From assembly GCF_000237925.1 (NCBI RefSeq), contig NC_031495.1, forward strand, positions 5,185,852 to 5,249,851: a stretch of DNA of 64,000 bases, given 5' to 3'. This DNA is from Schistosoma mansoni (lineage: Eukaryota; Platyhelminthes; Trematoda; Strigeidida; Schistosomatidae). Both the position numbers and the translations under genes were made by a program. Of this stretch, positions 1-12,124 are shown in pieces. The notes below the pieces were generated by a model. It made no database searches, had not been told where the DNA came from, and saw only the letters and a list, made by a program, of their open reading frames with translations. Numbering within the stretch: the first letter of the stretch is position 1; each line of letters begins with the position of its first letter.

Positions 1-292
1 TATGAGTAGAGATGGATGGTAGCTAGAAATGTAATCCAGGATGCTCGTTTCTTCCTCTTTGGGACTCGTCAGCTGGATGTACCTGTATCCCAAAGTTGAT
101 GTTCATTCTGAGACTAGAACCCAGTACCATTCACTTTAAACATTATTTCGTTATCCACTTATCTACTGAGTCCATCTTTGATTATAAAGCTTGTGACTTA
201 AGGCAATATCAAGGCAAAACGCAGAGCATGCACATATGCCAACAAGAAACTGATTAATTACAGTCCTAAATAACAATGAGAAGATACAACAA
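1..292. mobile_element. SINE A (hammerhead tRNA-SINE), inverted composite, cut by window edge
   Basis: Positions 1 to about 170 carry SINE A on the minus strand: hammerhead region (about 35-85), then the tRNA-like part with box B near 110-125 and box A near 150-165. Positions about 171-292 carry the tail of the same family on the plus strand. The two parts meet head to head. The left end is outside the window, so no target-site duplication can be tested. Copy is diverged. Confidence 0.7.
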
Positions 293-315
293 GTGAATTC
301 ATCCTTTCCGATTTA

Positions 316-668
316 GCATAAACGGGTTGGTGGATATGAAGGATCTACCTAGGGGAGTTGTAAAACCGTGATTTCAAATCAATGGTGCTTATGAGCTCAA
401 GGATTCTGAAGTAACAAGTGGAGTATGAACCTATTGTTAGTTACCGGTTACCCATGGGACTGCATCTCCTAACATTGCTTTACTGTCATGTGGATTAGTC
501 CTTTAGGTCAAAGACCCGTCGAGTGGCCCCCTAAGGAAACCATCTACTTTTGTTTGGGTGCCCGAGAAGTATTGCAGCTGTCACACAAATCGAGTGATTT
601 ATGGGGTATATATATATATATTGGTGTCTCCTCGTGCCAATGTATATGTTTTTAAACAAACAAATAAA
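316..668 (+). repeat. Repeat family C, 5'-truncated copy with A-rich tail
   Basis: Matches the last two thirds of the better copies at 39107-39640 and 47212-47728, including the shared block around CACCTAGGGGAGTTG and the end TGTGTTTAAATAAA-like tail. Family C looks like a non-LTR-type retroposon or LINE 3' end, because full copies end in a TAAA-rich tail. No coding capacity is seen. The local label is mine; I do not recognise a published name. Confidence 0.7.
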
Positions 669-846
669 ACAGATCATGAAGAACTATAAACTACAGTAAG
701 GAAAGTCACACCACATTCTTAAAGACCTATATTATTATCATTTCGTTTAACCATTTTACATCAATAAAAACTTGGTTATGATAACTGTATTTGTGAAAAA
801 AGAAAGCAGTTGAAATAAGTAGTTTATCTAGTCCTCTAAAAAGTTA

Positions 847-922
847 CTTACTTACTTACGCCTGTTACTCCCAATGGAGCATAGGCCGCCGACCAGCATT
901 CTCCAACCCACTCTGTCCTGAA
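847..922 (-). mobile_element. RTE-B LINE, 76-bp 3' end only
   Basis: On the minus strand this is the last part of the RTE-B open reading frame and its (TAAG)n tail, seen as ACTTACTTACTTACG on the plus strand. It is flanked by the perfect 14-bp target-site duplication CCTCTAAAAAGTTA at 833-846 and 923-936. It is therefore a genuine, extremely 5'-truncated LINE insertion and not a deletion remnant. Confidence 0.88.
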
Positions 923-936
923 CCTCTAAAAAGTTA

Positions 937-1664
937 AAAAGTTAAACAATAGCAAATAATGTTTCATATTATATCCCAAACCAACTAGAATTAAGATTAT
1001 GAATTATTGTTATCGAACTTAACAGTCTAATTGTTATCTCCACAACACTAGACCTGAAGATCGTTCCCATTTGCTTACCTGTGTGCTCGGTAATGAAAAG
1101 TCCCAAAAATTAGACCGAAATATATGTCCAGTTTATCCTAACTTCAAAAATTCTTATGAACAAATGTCAGTTTGTCTTGTCAACTATTTCAACAACGATC
1201 TTAGAACGATAGTAGACATCATGCGACTCATTTTGTCTATCCAGCACTGGACTTATCGGAAATGTTCTTTAAAACATTTTCTTTTTGTATCAAAATTATA
1301 GAACATACGATCCAAAAAATTTTATTTTATTTTTAGTATGTTCGATTACTTTGGTTAGTACTTTTTCAGTGAAGTTCATTTCTACGGGTTAAAGTTGGTA
1401 ACCTTACAACCAACCATCCTCTTTACCATAACTTAGGATCACCAGTAATCCTAGAAGAGCCCCGAGCAGAATTGGATTAATTAAGTAGAAAAGATGGATG
1501 GAATATTCTATATCATTAAGATATGGTAACAGATAAGTCTGAATCGGATAAAACACTATATGAATTGCACAATTTGTATGCTATAGATTATTATAGCCTA
1601 ATAATAATTAATCACAAATTGGAAAACTTGACTAAAGCTTACAATAAATGAACATCAGAAAACC
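937..1664. other. No recognisable feature
   Basis: AT-rich sequence. The short open frame around 1071-1301 shows no domain, codon bias or splice context that I can support. A trace of an old SINE-like sequence around 1370-1450 is too diverged to call. Confidence 0.5.

Positions 1665-1710
<46 letters not shown>
1665..1710. repeat. (GAT)n microsatellite
   Basis: About 15 uninterrupted GAT units. Confidence 0.97.
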
Positions 1711-1711
<1 letters not shown>

Positions 1712-1880
1712 GATTATCCATGAAGCAATAAATGTGAGGCATTACAATCAATCTTATTTATCGGAAATCATATCATCTATCCAAGTTATTCATAATTTAC
1801 ATATATAACCTTAAAAGTAATGTAAACGATGCAATCTATTCGCTAGTAAAGCTAAACTATAACACTGAAATTATGGTAAA

Positions 1881-2224
1881 CAGAGATGGATAGTGGCTAG
1901 CAGTGCAAAAAAAGTTGAACGCGCGTTTCGTTCTATTTGGAACTCGTCAGCTGGATGTACCTGCATCTCAGAGTTGATGTTCACTCTGGGACTCGAACCC
2001 AGTACCATTCGCTTCAAATGCCATCGCGTTATCCACTCATCTACTGAGTCCTGACAGCCAATTGCATGTGCAATGGGGTGAAGTTTAAATTCACTTAGTA
2101 TTGTTTGTTTGGATCTTCCCATATCGAGACAATACGCACAGTATGCACATATGCCAATTAGAGACTGACCAGTTGCAGTCCTAAACATCAATGGGAAGAT
2201 TCAAACAAACAATACTAAGTGAAG
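1881..2224. mobile_element. SINE A inverted composite
   Basis: A minus-strand copy (hammerhead region about 1895-1965, tRNA-like boxes B and A about 1980-2050, linker and tail to about 2135) is followed directly by a plus-strand tail (about 2136-2224). The tail ends therefore form an inverted repeat: CTTAGTATTGTTTGTTTG near 2096 and its complement ending near 2222. No clear target-site duplication was found. Confidence 0.8.
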
Positions 2225-2458
2225 GTAAGTATTTATGTTTATGAACTAATTATAAATATATTCTCCATCTAATTTAACCAATAAAAGCTTCCCACTTATT
2301 CTTGATTATCTCACTTAAGTAAGTGTTGGGGCTCACATACATGAATCTTGAATATCACTAACAGATTCGAACAATCGTATCATGTAATAAGATTATGAAT
2401 TTGATCAAAAATACCACATTTGTAACTGACTTATCATTCTAGCGAAGGGGTTATACTC

Positions 2459-2760
2459 TAGTGAACAGAACATTGGTTGGGGACAATCGAATGTATTTAA
2501 GCATAAATTACAGACTATCTCACCGAATTCTGATAATCATACAGAAAACAGTTAGTTTCTAAAATATCAACCAATTGTCTCAATCTTCACTGTTCCTTCT
2601 GTAACTATCAAATCATCTTCTCTAATTCCATTTCTCATGCATTTTCCTATCAATTACGCTTCATTTCAGTTCTTTCCTTATCGGTCTTCTGCCAAAATAC
2701 ATTCTATGTCTGACCATCACTATATACTACTTATAAGGATATAAGTAGACTACACCACAA
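2459..2760 (+). repeat. Repeat family D, copy 1 (solo-LTR-like or MITE)
   Basis: One of five copies of a family of about 300 bp that ends in the hairpin-forming CTACTTATAAGGATATAAGTAG and a CACCACA-like terminus. In the opposite orientation the best copy (3917-4219) starts TGTAGTG and ends CACTACA, which would fit a solo LTR with TG...CA ends. No internal genes are present. Old, diverged fossil; the family assignment is uncertain. Confidence 0.6.
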
Positions 2761-3506
2761 TACTACCCATACAAGTACTAATATCCTTATATTATACATT
2801 TTTTGTATCTATAAACGGTAGCACACAACACACACATACATTTGTGATTGTATTTTGTTACCATTAAAGAAAAATAACTATGCAAAAACAGTAATGATCA
2901 TCATTAATAATAAAAAAATTGAAATTCATACATTACCAAGTATGTTTTTGGAAGATTCAGTTACCCACATACAACTGGTAACCATATCATTAATTGTACA
3001 TTTTTACGGTTTATATTGAATTGAAAGATTTCATATGGTTACTAATGAACATTTATTATAGCACCATATATGTGATATGTACAAAGGGAATGTACTTTAA
3101 TAAAATGTAAAAAAAGGTTATTCATACTAGCACTAATAATAGTAATAATATTAATACTAATAATAGTAATAATACTAATATTAGTAATAGTAATAATAAT
3201 AATGATAATGGTGTATAGGAACACATTGGTGAATAGTTTATCAATGGAATGCCAAATAAATTATCCATATGTGCACACACACACACATACTTTCTAAATA
3301 CACATAGATCATATTATTGATAAGTTTTATTTTAAGAAAGGGGAATTCCTGTAGAGAAGTAACATATAAATTCCATTTAATTCCATTTCAAATCTCTTTA
3401 AATAAAGAATAATCTCCATTTAAAAAAAGGAGAAGAAAGTACTTAATTTGGATTAGTTTTATTAAAAATATGAAAAAAAAGAAAAATAAATAGAGAAAAC
3501 AATGAA
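2761..3506. other. Low-complexity AT-rich stretch
   Basis: Contains an imperfect trinucleotide run of ACT/AAT/AGT units at about 3118-3205 and a short (AC)n at about 3274-3290. No gene or known element is seen. Confidence 0.6.
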
Positions 3507-3660
3507 CATCAATCCACTTGATGTTGTTTACTTGTATCTCTCCATTCAGCTGACGAATCCTAAATAAGACGAAACGTTCATCATGGATTCCACTACTAGT
3601 CACTATCCATCTTTGCTTACAATGTTTGTGAATTAAGGCTATATCGGCGCACAGTTTTGT
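3507..3660 (+). mobile_element. SINE A, partial (hammerhead and tail start)
   Basis: Contains the hammerhead core (CTGACGAATC then GAAA) at about 3550-3580, the conserved 3' flank CACTATCCATCTTTGCTTA and the first part of the tail. The tRNA-like half is absent and replaced by a short tail-like piece. Confidence 0.7.
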
Positions 3661-3916
3661 GTTTAAGAATGAAGAGAATTTCTCTATATTATCATCTAAC
3701 CAGTTTGTAGGGAAAAAAATATAAACTTCTACTATTTAATTGATGAGATTTGTAAGGTTAAAGTGCTTACTTAGATCGATTACAAATGTGAATAAATAAT
3801 TCGATTATCTTTTCTAAATAATATTTTGTTTGATAGTTACCAATCAATTGTTGTTTGCTGATATTCCTGAGAGTAAGTAAAATATAGGGTACTGGGGGAA
3901 AAGGGGGGGGCACTAG

Positions 3917-4219
3917 TGTAGTGTGGTCTACTTATATCCATATAAGTAGTATATTGTGATGGTCAGACATAGAATGTATTTTGGCAGAAGACCGATAAGG
4001 AAAGGAGTGAAATGAAGCGTAATTGGTAGGGAAATGCATGAACAATGGAATTAAAGAAGACAGACTGATATTTGCAGAAGGAACAGTAAAGATTGAGACC
4101 ATTGATTGTTATTTTGCAAATTAACTGTTTGCTGTATGGTTATCAGAATTTAGTGAGATAGTCTGTAATTTGTACTTAACTACATTCGATTGTCCACAGT
4201 CGTGTTCTTGTTCACTACA
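3917..4219 (-). repeat. Repeat family D, copy 2
   Basis: 303 bp, opposite orientation to copy 1. Begins TGTAGTG and ends CACTACA, a 7-bp terminal inverted repeat with TG...CA ends, as expected for a solo LTR. Conserved internal block around 3955-4010. No coding capacity. Old fossil. Confidence 0.62.
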
Positions 4220-4428
4220 GTAGTATTTGTTTTGGATTTGTGCTGTTCTATGATTTATGCCCTATATTAACTTATTCATTTCAATAAAATAAATTTGTCT
4301 GATTGTTAGATTGTTTGTTCTAGAAATTATTGATTTAAAAACAGTTTTGGTTCAGCCTGCTTAATATGCTCATAGCATATCCACATATACATAATTCACA
4401 TAGTTTTATTTTAATTAAACAAGGAAAC

Positions 4429-4478
4429 CTGATCAGAAGGTGTTTTGTGGAGATCTCAGTGTTTTCATAGTTGAAATC
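4429..4478 (-). mobile_element. SINE B 3' tail fragment
   Basis: Reverse complement of the SINE B tail (ATGAAAACACTGAGATCTCC-like end and the ATCAGAAGG terminus). It runs directly into the C/A-rich block. Confidence 0.65.
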
Positions 4479-4743
4479 CTGACTCAATACCACCCCACCC
4501 CCGCCAAACACACATCCCCACAAGCCCCGCCCCTCTCTCAACACCCACAAACAAACACCACTCACACTACTCCAACCCACCCCACACCTCCCTCAACACA
4601 AAAACCACATCACACCACAACAACACCATCCCATCAACTTCACCACTGCAATCACCCCACCACCCCCCCCTCAAAAACTACCCCCACCAATCAACCCCTA
4701 ACAACCCAATACCCCAACCCCCCTCATCCTCCCATCCCCCAAC
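4479..4743. other. C/A-biased, G-poor block abutting a gap
   Basis: Nearly all C and A with few T and almost no G, ending at the 200-N gap. Probably low-quality sequence at a contig end and not a real biological tract. The long open frame across it is an artefact of composition. Confidence 0.7.
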
Positions 4744-4943
4744 NNNNNNNNNNNNNNNNNNNNNNNNNNNNNNNNNNNNNNNNNNNNNNNNNNNNNNNNN
4801 NNNNNNNNNNNNNNNNNNNNNNNNNNNNNNNNNNNNNNNNNNNNNNNNNNNNNNNNNNNNNNNNNNNNNNNNNNNNNNNNNNNNNNNNNNNNNNNNNNNN
4901 NNNNNNNNNNNNNNNNNNNNNNNNNNNNNNNNNNNNNNNNNNN
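4744..4943. other. Assembly gap (200 N)
   Basis: Exactly 200 N, a scaffolding placeholder. Confidence 1.
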
Positions 4944-5288
4944 GTTGCAGTCCTAAACATCAATGGGAAGATATAAACAAACAATACTAAGTGAAATCAG
5001 TAGCTGAGTTGATAATGCGATGGCGTTTGAAGCGAAAGGTACTAGGTTCGAGTCCCAGAGTGAACATTAACTCTGAGATGCAGGTACATCCAGCTGACGA
5101 GTCCCAAATAGAACGAAACGCGCGTTCAACTGTTTTCCACTGCTAGCCACTATCCATCTCTGCTTACCATGCTTGTGAATTAAGGCTATATTGAGGCAAT
5201 ACGCACAGTATGCACATATGCCAATTAGAGACTGACCAGTTGCAGTCCTAAACATCAATGGGAAGATACAAATAAACAATACTAAGTG
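4944..5288 (+). mobile_element. SINE A, more than one unit long
   Basis: Begins with the last part of the tail (GTTGCAGTCCTAAACATC...), continues through the tRNA-like part (box A near 5000, box B near 5046-5058), the hammerhead core (CTGACGAG 5094-5101, GAAA 5115-5118), the 3' flank, and then a complete tail ending in the same sequence it started with. The direct repeat of the tail at both ends means the copy is greater than unit length. Its left end is lost in the gap. Confidence 0.85.
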
Positions 5289-5360
5289 AAATCAAAATGT
5301 ATTATGTTGAAAAGTTATCGATAATGTTATACAATTTTTGCTTCAACTTTATGGTTATAG

Positions 5361-5621
5361 TAGTGAACAAGAACACCAGTGGGAACAATCAAATATATTT
5401 CAATACAAAATCAAAGAATCTCTCTTAGTGAAATACTTCATTTGCAGATTTCCATAATTTATCCCTCATATTCTGAATGATGTTTTAGATTTATAATTCC
5501 TTCTTCATTCTGATTCTGTTTTCTTCATGTCGACTTTCATAGCCTTCTGCTGCCGGGTTCTCAACTTCTGATTGGTGTTACATACTACTTATATCTGTCA
5601 ACATAAGTAGCATACACTACA
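5361..5621 (+). repeat. Repeat family D, copy 3
   Basis: Starts with TAGTGAACAAGAACACC and ends CATACACTACA; same orientation as copy 1. More diverged than the other copies. Fossil, no genes. Confidence 0.55.
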
Positions 5622-6486
5622 TTACTACTGTCAATATTATCACTATTACTACTTCTAATACTAATGCTATTACCAAAGTTGCTAAAACAATCATACCAAT
5701 ACATTGATTATTGTCCAAAATTGTGAACATAATAAGAACAACAATAATAATTGTTATTGTTATCAGTATGATAGATACCAATCTTCTCCCTTTTTTATTT
5801 AGCTATTTCATTCATAATTTTGATTAATAAATAAAGCTTCCGACGGAGCTAAAGCACAGAAATTATGGACACCTTATTAAGGTAGTATAGAGAAAGAATT
5901 AATCACAAATCTATTTTATTTCCTCACTTTATCTGTCACTCCCCAACTCCCTACGTCACTTTCTTGATCTCTTTACTTTCTATCTTTATTACTTCTACGC
6001 CTCTCTCTCTCTCTCTCCATATATATATAGAAAGTAAATCGCACTTAATGATAAACGGGGAACGAATAATAATCTTTGACCAGTTTGATAGAGCTCCGGT
6101 TAAACGACATAACTGAAATGTGAACAATTATTGACGGTGTTTTTTTTAATTACGTAAAACAAAACAATACAAAATTAAGTTTTTAATAAAAGGAAACATT
6201 CAATATAAAAGTAGGGGGGAATTTTAGATAACCCTTAAAATGAGGGAAAGAAAAAGAAACATTTATTTGGACAAAAAAAACATGAAAGTGAATTGTATCT
6301 TTATAACTATTGGTTATTGATTGGTAACCAATGTCATATGTATAATCGATATGATTACATCACAAAAAGCTCGAGCAAATTGATAAACATTATATGAATG
6401 ACTAAACAGTGGAATATTAGTGTATTTGTTTCCAGTTCTATGGTAGATTAGTTGTAGTCAGAATAATTTAATAGTGGTGTCTCTGA
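5622..6486. other. No gene seen; simple repeats
   Basis: AT-rich sequence with a (CT)n run at about 6001-6017 followed by a short (TA)n. Nothing else recognisable. Confidence 0.5.
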
Positions 6487-7339
6487 TTGAGAGAGAGAGA
6501 GAAGCACGGGATACAATGGACAGCTAGGGTGCAGCTGGACGATTTAGACTTCGCAGATAATCTGGCTATTCTATCACACATGCAACAACAAATACAGGAG
6601 AAGACGAATAGTGTAGCAGCAGCCTCAACGGCAGTAGGTCTCAATATACACAAAGGGAAGAGCAAGACTCTCCGATACAACGCAACATGCACCAATCGAA
6701 TCAGATTTGATGGAGAAGCTCTGGAGGATGTAAAGACCTTTACATATCTGGGCAGCATCATCGATGAACACGGTGGATCAGGTGCAGATGTGAGGGCGCG
6801 GATCGGCAAAGCAAGAGCAGCATATTTACATCTGAAGAACATCTGGAACTCAAAACAATAGTCGACCAACACTAAAATCAGAATTTTCAATACAAATGTC
6901 AAGACAGTTCTACTGTATGGGGCGGAAACCTGGAGAACTACGAAAGCCATCATCCAGAAGATACAAGTATTTATTAACAGTTGTCTACGCAAGATACTTC
7001 GGATCCGTTGGCTAGACACTATCAGCAATAACCCACTGTGGGAGAGAACAAACGAGATTCCAGTGGATGAAGAAATCAGGAAGAAGCACTGGAAATGGAT
7101 AGGACACACATTGAGTAAATCACACAACTGCGTCACAAGGGAAGCCCTCATATGCAGTCCTGAAGGTCAAAGGAAAAGAGGAAGACCAAAGAACACATTA
7201 CGCCGAGACATGGAGACAGACATGAGAAGAATGAACAAAAATTGGATAGAACCAGAAAGGAAGGCGCAGGACAGAGTAGGTTGGGTATTGCTGGTCGGCG
7301 GCCTATGCTCTGTTGGGAGTAACAGGCGTAAGTAAGTAA
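6487..7339 (+). mobile_element. RTE-B LINE, 5'-truncated 3' part of reverse transcriptase ORF
   Basis: Open segments encode the palm and thumb region of a non-LTR reverse transcriptase: FADN (normally FADD, so the second catalytic Asp is Asn here), ALEDVKTFTYLGSIIDEHGG, the RWLGH-like IGHTL block, and a C-terminus REGWVLL-like. The copy ends in (GTAA)n, as RTE-clade elements end in short tandem repeats. A stop near 6859 splits the frame. RTE affiliation rests on motifs read by eye. Confidence 0.85.
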
Positions 7340-7384
7340 CCTGAACAAACAACATGAATCAAAATTATTTTACTCAAACCTAAG

Positions 7385-7530
7385 TCCAAGGATGGACCAT
7401 GAATGTACACTCCGGAGGAGTCCCATACTAGGACGAAATGGCTTTCCAGTGCTTCCAAGTTCTCAATAGCGGTCTAGCTTAAATTGACTGATGAATTCTA
7501 CTATGAAAATACTATAACCCCCACAAATTT
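7385..7530 (+). mobile_element. SINE B, 3' half with hammerhead
   Basis: Hammerhead core CGGAGGAG...GAAA at about 7403-7430 (U4 of the core is changed), then the conserved SINE B 3' region (CCAGTGCTTCCAAGTT, GTCTAGCTTAAATTGACTG) and its tail CTATGAAAATACT. The tRNA-like half is missing. Confidence 0.75.
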
Positions 7531-7790
7531 CCGTACTGATAATGAAGTATCTCTTTATTCGAATGGAAAAATATATTTTATTTATAGTAACATGTTGATT
7601 GAATACAGATTTAACACTTTTTTTATTTTACATTTTCTATGAATAACCCTATGCAAAACAGATGTTTATATAATTTAATGTAACTAATGAAAAAACAAAC
7701 AACTACATCATAACACCTGGTATATAAACAGAACATAGTTTGTAATATTGGACATTGTACAATATTGTATTAAAAGTAAGCTAGTGTATA

Positions 7791-8348
7791 CATTCATTTG
7801 GTATGGTTTGTTTGAATCTTTCAATTGATGTTTAAGACTGTAATTGATTAGTCTCTTATTGGCATATGTGCATATTGTGCGTATTGCCTTGATATTAGCC
7901 TTAATTCACAAGCATTATAAGCAAAGATGGATAGTGGCTAGCACTTGAATCCAGGACTCACGTTTCGTCCAATTTAGGACTCGTCTGTTGGATGTACCTG
8001 TATCCTTGTTTATAATACTTGTGAATTAAGACTATATCGAGACAATACGCACAATATGCACACATGCCAATAAGAAACTGATCAGTTGCAGTCCTAAACA
8101 TCAATGGGAATATCCCAACAAATAATATTAAGTGAGTTTAAACTTCATCCCATTGCACATGGAAGTGGCTGTCAGGACTCAGTAGCTGAGTGGATAACGC
8201 GATGTAATTTGAAGCGAACGGTACTGGGTTCGAGTCCCAGAGTGAACATCAACTCAGAGATGCAGGTACATTCCAGCTGACAAGTCTCAAATAAGACGAA
8301 ACGTGAGTCAAACTGGATTTCACTGCAAGCCACTATCCGTCTTTGCTT
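7791..8348. mobile_element. SINE A head-to-head inverted composite with 15-bp TSD
   Basis: Minus-strand tail plus hammerhead (7791 to about 8018) joined to a plus-strand copy (tail, linker, tRNA-like boxes about 8180-8245, hammerhead core CTGACAAG...GAAA about 8276-8302, 3' flank). One perfect 15-bp duplication, GTAAGCTAGTGTATA, at 7776-7790 and 8349-8363, brackets the whole composite, so both halves arrived in one insertion. Confidence 0.9.
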
Positions 8349-8509
8349 GTAAGCTAGTGTATATATATTTTTTGGAATCAGTTTTCCTCATTGTTGAATG
8401 TATACAATATTCAACCGATTTACCATGTAGAAATGACGTGTATCATTTGAAATAATTATAAGTAGTATGAATGAATAAATTTTTAAAAAATTGGCCAAAG
8501 TGGATATAT

Positions 8510-11500
8510 ATTCTTCATCCTTTTCATATCTGCTTCTATTTCCCGGCGTAATGAGTTATTTGACCTTCCTCTTTTCCGCTTCCCTTCCGGATTCCAATTT
8601 AGGGATCGCCTCATGATGTAGTTTGGTGGTTTCCTCAATATATGTCCGATCCACTTCCAACGTCTTTTCTTAATTTGCTCTTCAGATGGAAGCTGGTTTG
8701 TCCTTTCCCATAAAACGTTGTTGCTGATAGAATCCGGCTAGTGAATATTGAGTATTTTGCGTAAAAAAAATGTTTACAAATACTTGTTCCTTCTTGACGA
8801 TGGATATAGATGTTCTTCATGTTTCAGCTCCGTACAGTAGGACTGTCTTGATGTTCGTATTGAAGGTTCTCACTTTGAAGTTAGTTGGGAGTTTTTTTGA
8901 GTTCTATATGTTCTTCAATTGTAGGAATGCTGCCCTTGCTTTGCCAATCCTCGCCTTTACATCTTCATCAGATCCTCCTTGTTCATCAATGATGCTTCCC
9001 AGGTACACGAATGTTTCCATATCTTCCAGAGTTTCTCCACCAAGTGTGATTCGCTTGGCGTTCTCTGTGTTGTATTTGAGAGTCTTGCTTTTTCCGTTGT
9101 GTATTTTGAGGCCTATTGATGCAGAGGCTGCTGCTACATTTGTTGTCTTCGTCTGTATTTGTCGTGTGTATGGGATAGGAGGACTAGGTCATCTGCAACG
9201 TCCAAATCTAATTGATTTCGAAATGTTCATTGTATTCCGTGTTTCTCCTCAGATGTCGAGGTCTTCATAATCCAGTCAATCACCAGAAGAAAGAGAAAGA
9301 GGGAGAGTAGACAGCCTTGTCTGACCCCGGTGCTTGTTGGAAATGCATCTGTCAGCTGTCCTCTATGCACGACTCTGCACTGTAGTCCGTCGTATGAGTT
9401 CTGAATATTGTTGACAATCTTCTCAGGAACTCCATAGTGTCGAAGAAGTTTCCATAATCTCCTGTTCACACTGTCAAACGCCTTCTCATAATCGATGAAG
9501 TCAATGTATAGTGACAAGTTCCACTCTACTGATTGTCCTACGATGATCCGTAGTGTCGCAATTTGGCCTGTGCACGACCGATCCTTACGGAATCTAGCCT
9601 GTTGATCTCTAAGTCGGGAGTCTACTGCGTCTTTCATCCAGTTCAGCAACACCCTGTTGAAAACTTGTCCTGGTACTGATAACAAACTGTTGCCTTTGTA
9701 ATTCTCACATTTGCTCCGATCTTTCTTTGGTATCTTGATGAGGTATCCTTCTTTCCAGTCCTTCGGCACTTGTTTATCCTCCCCAATCTTCTTGAATAGA
9801 AGGTGAAGCATGTTTGCAGTTACTTCAATATCTGACTTCAGTTCTTTAGCTAGTATATTGTCAGGTTTTGCTGCTTTCCTACTCTTGATTTGTCTGATTT
9901 GTCTTGACTTCTTCGATCGTTGGTGGAGTGACATCTATAGGAAGGTTTGTGTGCGTTGCTTCGATGTCTGGTGGATTCAATGGGGCTGGCTTATTTAGCA
10001 GTTCCTCGAAGTATTCTACCCATGTTTTCCTCTGTTCTTGAATCTCCGTGACTGTCTTTCCTTCTTTGTCCTTGACCGATCTCTCCGGTTTACTATACTT
10101 CCCTGATAGTTTCTTCTTTGTATCATATAGTTGTTTCGTATTCTCTTCTGTTGCTAGTTCTCCCACCTATTTCTGCTTGTTGGCTTTAATGCTCTTCTTT
10201 ACTTCCTTGTTTGCTTCTGCGTAGTATGCTTGTGCTTTGACTTTCTCTGCTCGTGTTCGACTGTTACTAATTGCTGTCTTCTTGTTCTTCCTTTCTTGAA
10301 TTTTGTCCAGGGTTCCCATAAAGATTCATTCCTTATGATGATGCTTCCTAGGACCCAGAAACTCCTGACACGTTGAAGCTGATGCTTCTTTGACCCCTTT
10401 TCAGTTGTCCTCCATCGTAGTTTCTTGTTCTTTCAGTAGATCCTGTAGAGCCTGGAACATGTTGTTGTGAGTTATCTGGAATTGGTTGAGTTTGTTAGTA
10501 TCTCGAAGGGAGACTGCATTGAACCTTTGTAATGCTGTTCCCCCAGTTGTCCAGTGTTTCTTTAGCTTCAGTCTCATCTTGGCCATAAATAGGTGGTGAT
10601 CTGAAGCTATGTCAGTTCCTCTCCTGGTTCTCACATCTTCCATTGTCCTTCGGAATTTTTGTTGATACAAGTATGATCTATCTGGTTCTCTATGGTGTAG
10701 TCTGGTGAATTACATGTAGCTTTTTGTATGCGTTTGTGTAGAAATGTTGTGCCGCCTATAACCAATTTGTTGAATGCACATATATTTGCAAATCTCTCCC
10801 CATTTTCATTTCTCCCTCCCAGTCCATGTCGTCCCATTATATCTTCATATCCTGTGCTATCCACTCCGACTTTGGGGTTTAGACCTCCCATCAGGATAGT
10901 GAGTTCCTTTCTTGAGCACTTAGTTATGATTGATTGCAGCCTCGAGTAGAACTGATCTGTATCGTCGTCGTTGCTATCATTGATGGATGCATAACATTGG
11001 ATAACATTCATTTTAATTCCCTTATTCTTTGTTTTGATTGATTCTTTGATTTCCCTGGATCCGTGAGATCCCCATCCTACAAGTGCATTTTGTGCTTCTC
11101 TGGACAGCATTAGAGCAACTCCCTGGGTGTGGAGCATTTTCCTCTTCGTGACCGGAGTACAGTAGCATCTCTCCCGTATCTATCTAGCCTCTGCTGTCCA
11201 ACTTGGGTCCAATGGGTTTCGCTGATTCCAAGTACTGCCAATTTGTATCTCCTCATTTCCGTTGCTATTTGACTGGTCTCCCCGGTCTTCCATATTGTCC
11301 GGATGTTCCACGCACCTGAAAAATTGTTGCTCTGGTTGTTAGAAGAGGCATCGGTCTCGTGACCTCCTGAGAATCTCAGCTTTCATTCTGAGGAGTCATA
11401 ATTCTTCCTTCAACTCCCAGGGCCGAGTTTAAATGGTTCGAATTATTTTTTTCTGGTTGGCGATTTTTAGTAGGTTAGTTTTCTACGGGATGGAGTCGTT

Positions 11501-11560
11501 AACCCCATGCCTGACCCTCCTCCTTCACCCGGGCTTGAGACCGGTAGTAACTCTAGAACA
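8510..11560 (-). mobile_element. RTE-B LINE, long broken copy with endonuclease and reverse transcriptase
   Basis: Reads from about 11560 (5' leader) down to 8510. The 5' part encodes an APE-type endonuclease: a segment in 11137-10631 with LTILMGGLNPKVG (GDxN changed to GGLN), GRHGLG, NENGERFANICAFNKLVIGG and ENQIDH. A reverse transcriptase follows in 10166-9227 with AKELKSD, QARFRKDRSC, YEKAFDSVNR and GVRQGCLLS. The YADD region and thumb follow in broken frames to 8510. Several frameshifts and stops separate the segments and the terminal (TAAG)n tail is missing, so it is dead. It is the most complete RTE-B copy here, about 3 kb. It encodes reverse transcription machinery for target-primed insertion; no host role is implied. 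Confidence 0.9.
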
Positions 11561-11925
11561 GCTACAAGTGGAGTTATTTGAACATATAGCCTTCATTTAA
11601 ATGAAATACATTTTTATTTTGAATAAAAACATTTTCATTATTCAATAGTGGAAATTAATCTAACAGTCTAAAAGAAATTCATAACCATTTATATGAACAA
11701 AACAATTTATTAAATATAATGATAGTCAACATATGAAAGCTTATTTTACTAATCGCTACCTGAAAAATAATGGGTAATACAATAAAATCTTAGATTGACA
11801 GTTGTTCATAACATTAAAATTAATTACTATGATCATTAACATTCCAAACTGCTTTTTTCCATGAGATAGTTTTAAAAAAAATTAAACTAGACATTCTGTC
11901 TAATATTTTATGATGAATAAACCAG

Positions 11926-12106
11926 GACTCATTAACTAAGTGGATAGCGCGATGTTATTTGAAGCGAACAGTACTGGGTTTGAGTCTCAGAGTGAACATC
12001 AACTCTGAGATGCAGATACATCCATTTGACGAGTCCCAAATAGGATGAAACGCGTGTCAAACTGGATTTCACTGCTATTCACTATCTATCTTTGCTTATA
12101 ATAAAT
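11926..12106 (+). mobile_element. SINE A, single short copy
   Basis: tRNA-like part with box A (AACTAAGTGGATAGC) near 11935 and box B (GGTTTGAGTCTC) near 11977, then the hammerhead core (TTGACGAG...GAAA about 12026-12051) and the 3' flank ending TTTGCTTATAATAA. No tail. Confidence 0.82.
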
Positions 12107-12124
12107 TTGAATGTTGAAAATCTT

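Noticed and set aside
1665-1710. Poly-Asp/Met coding repeat
   Set aside because: No open frame extends from the (GAT)n run on either side; it is a plain microsatellite.
4440-4976. Long open frame across the C/A block and the gap
   Set aside because: Stops are absent only because of the biased composition and the Ns; there is no protein-like sequence.
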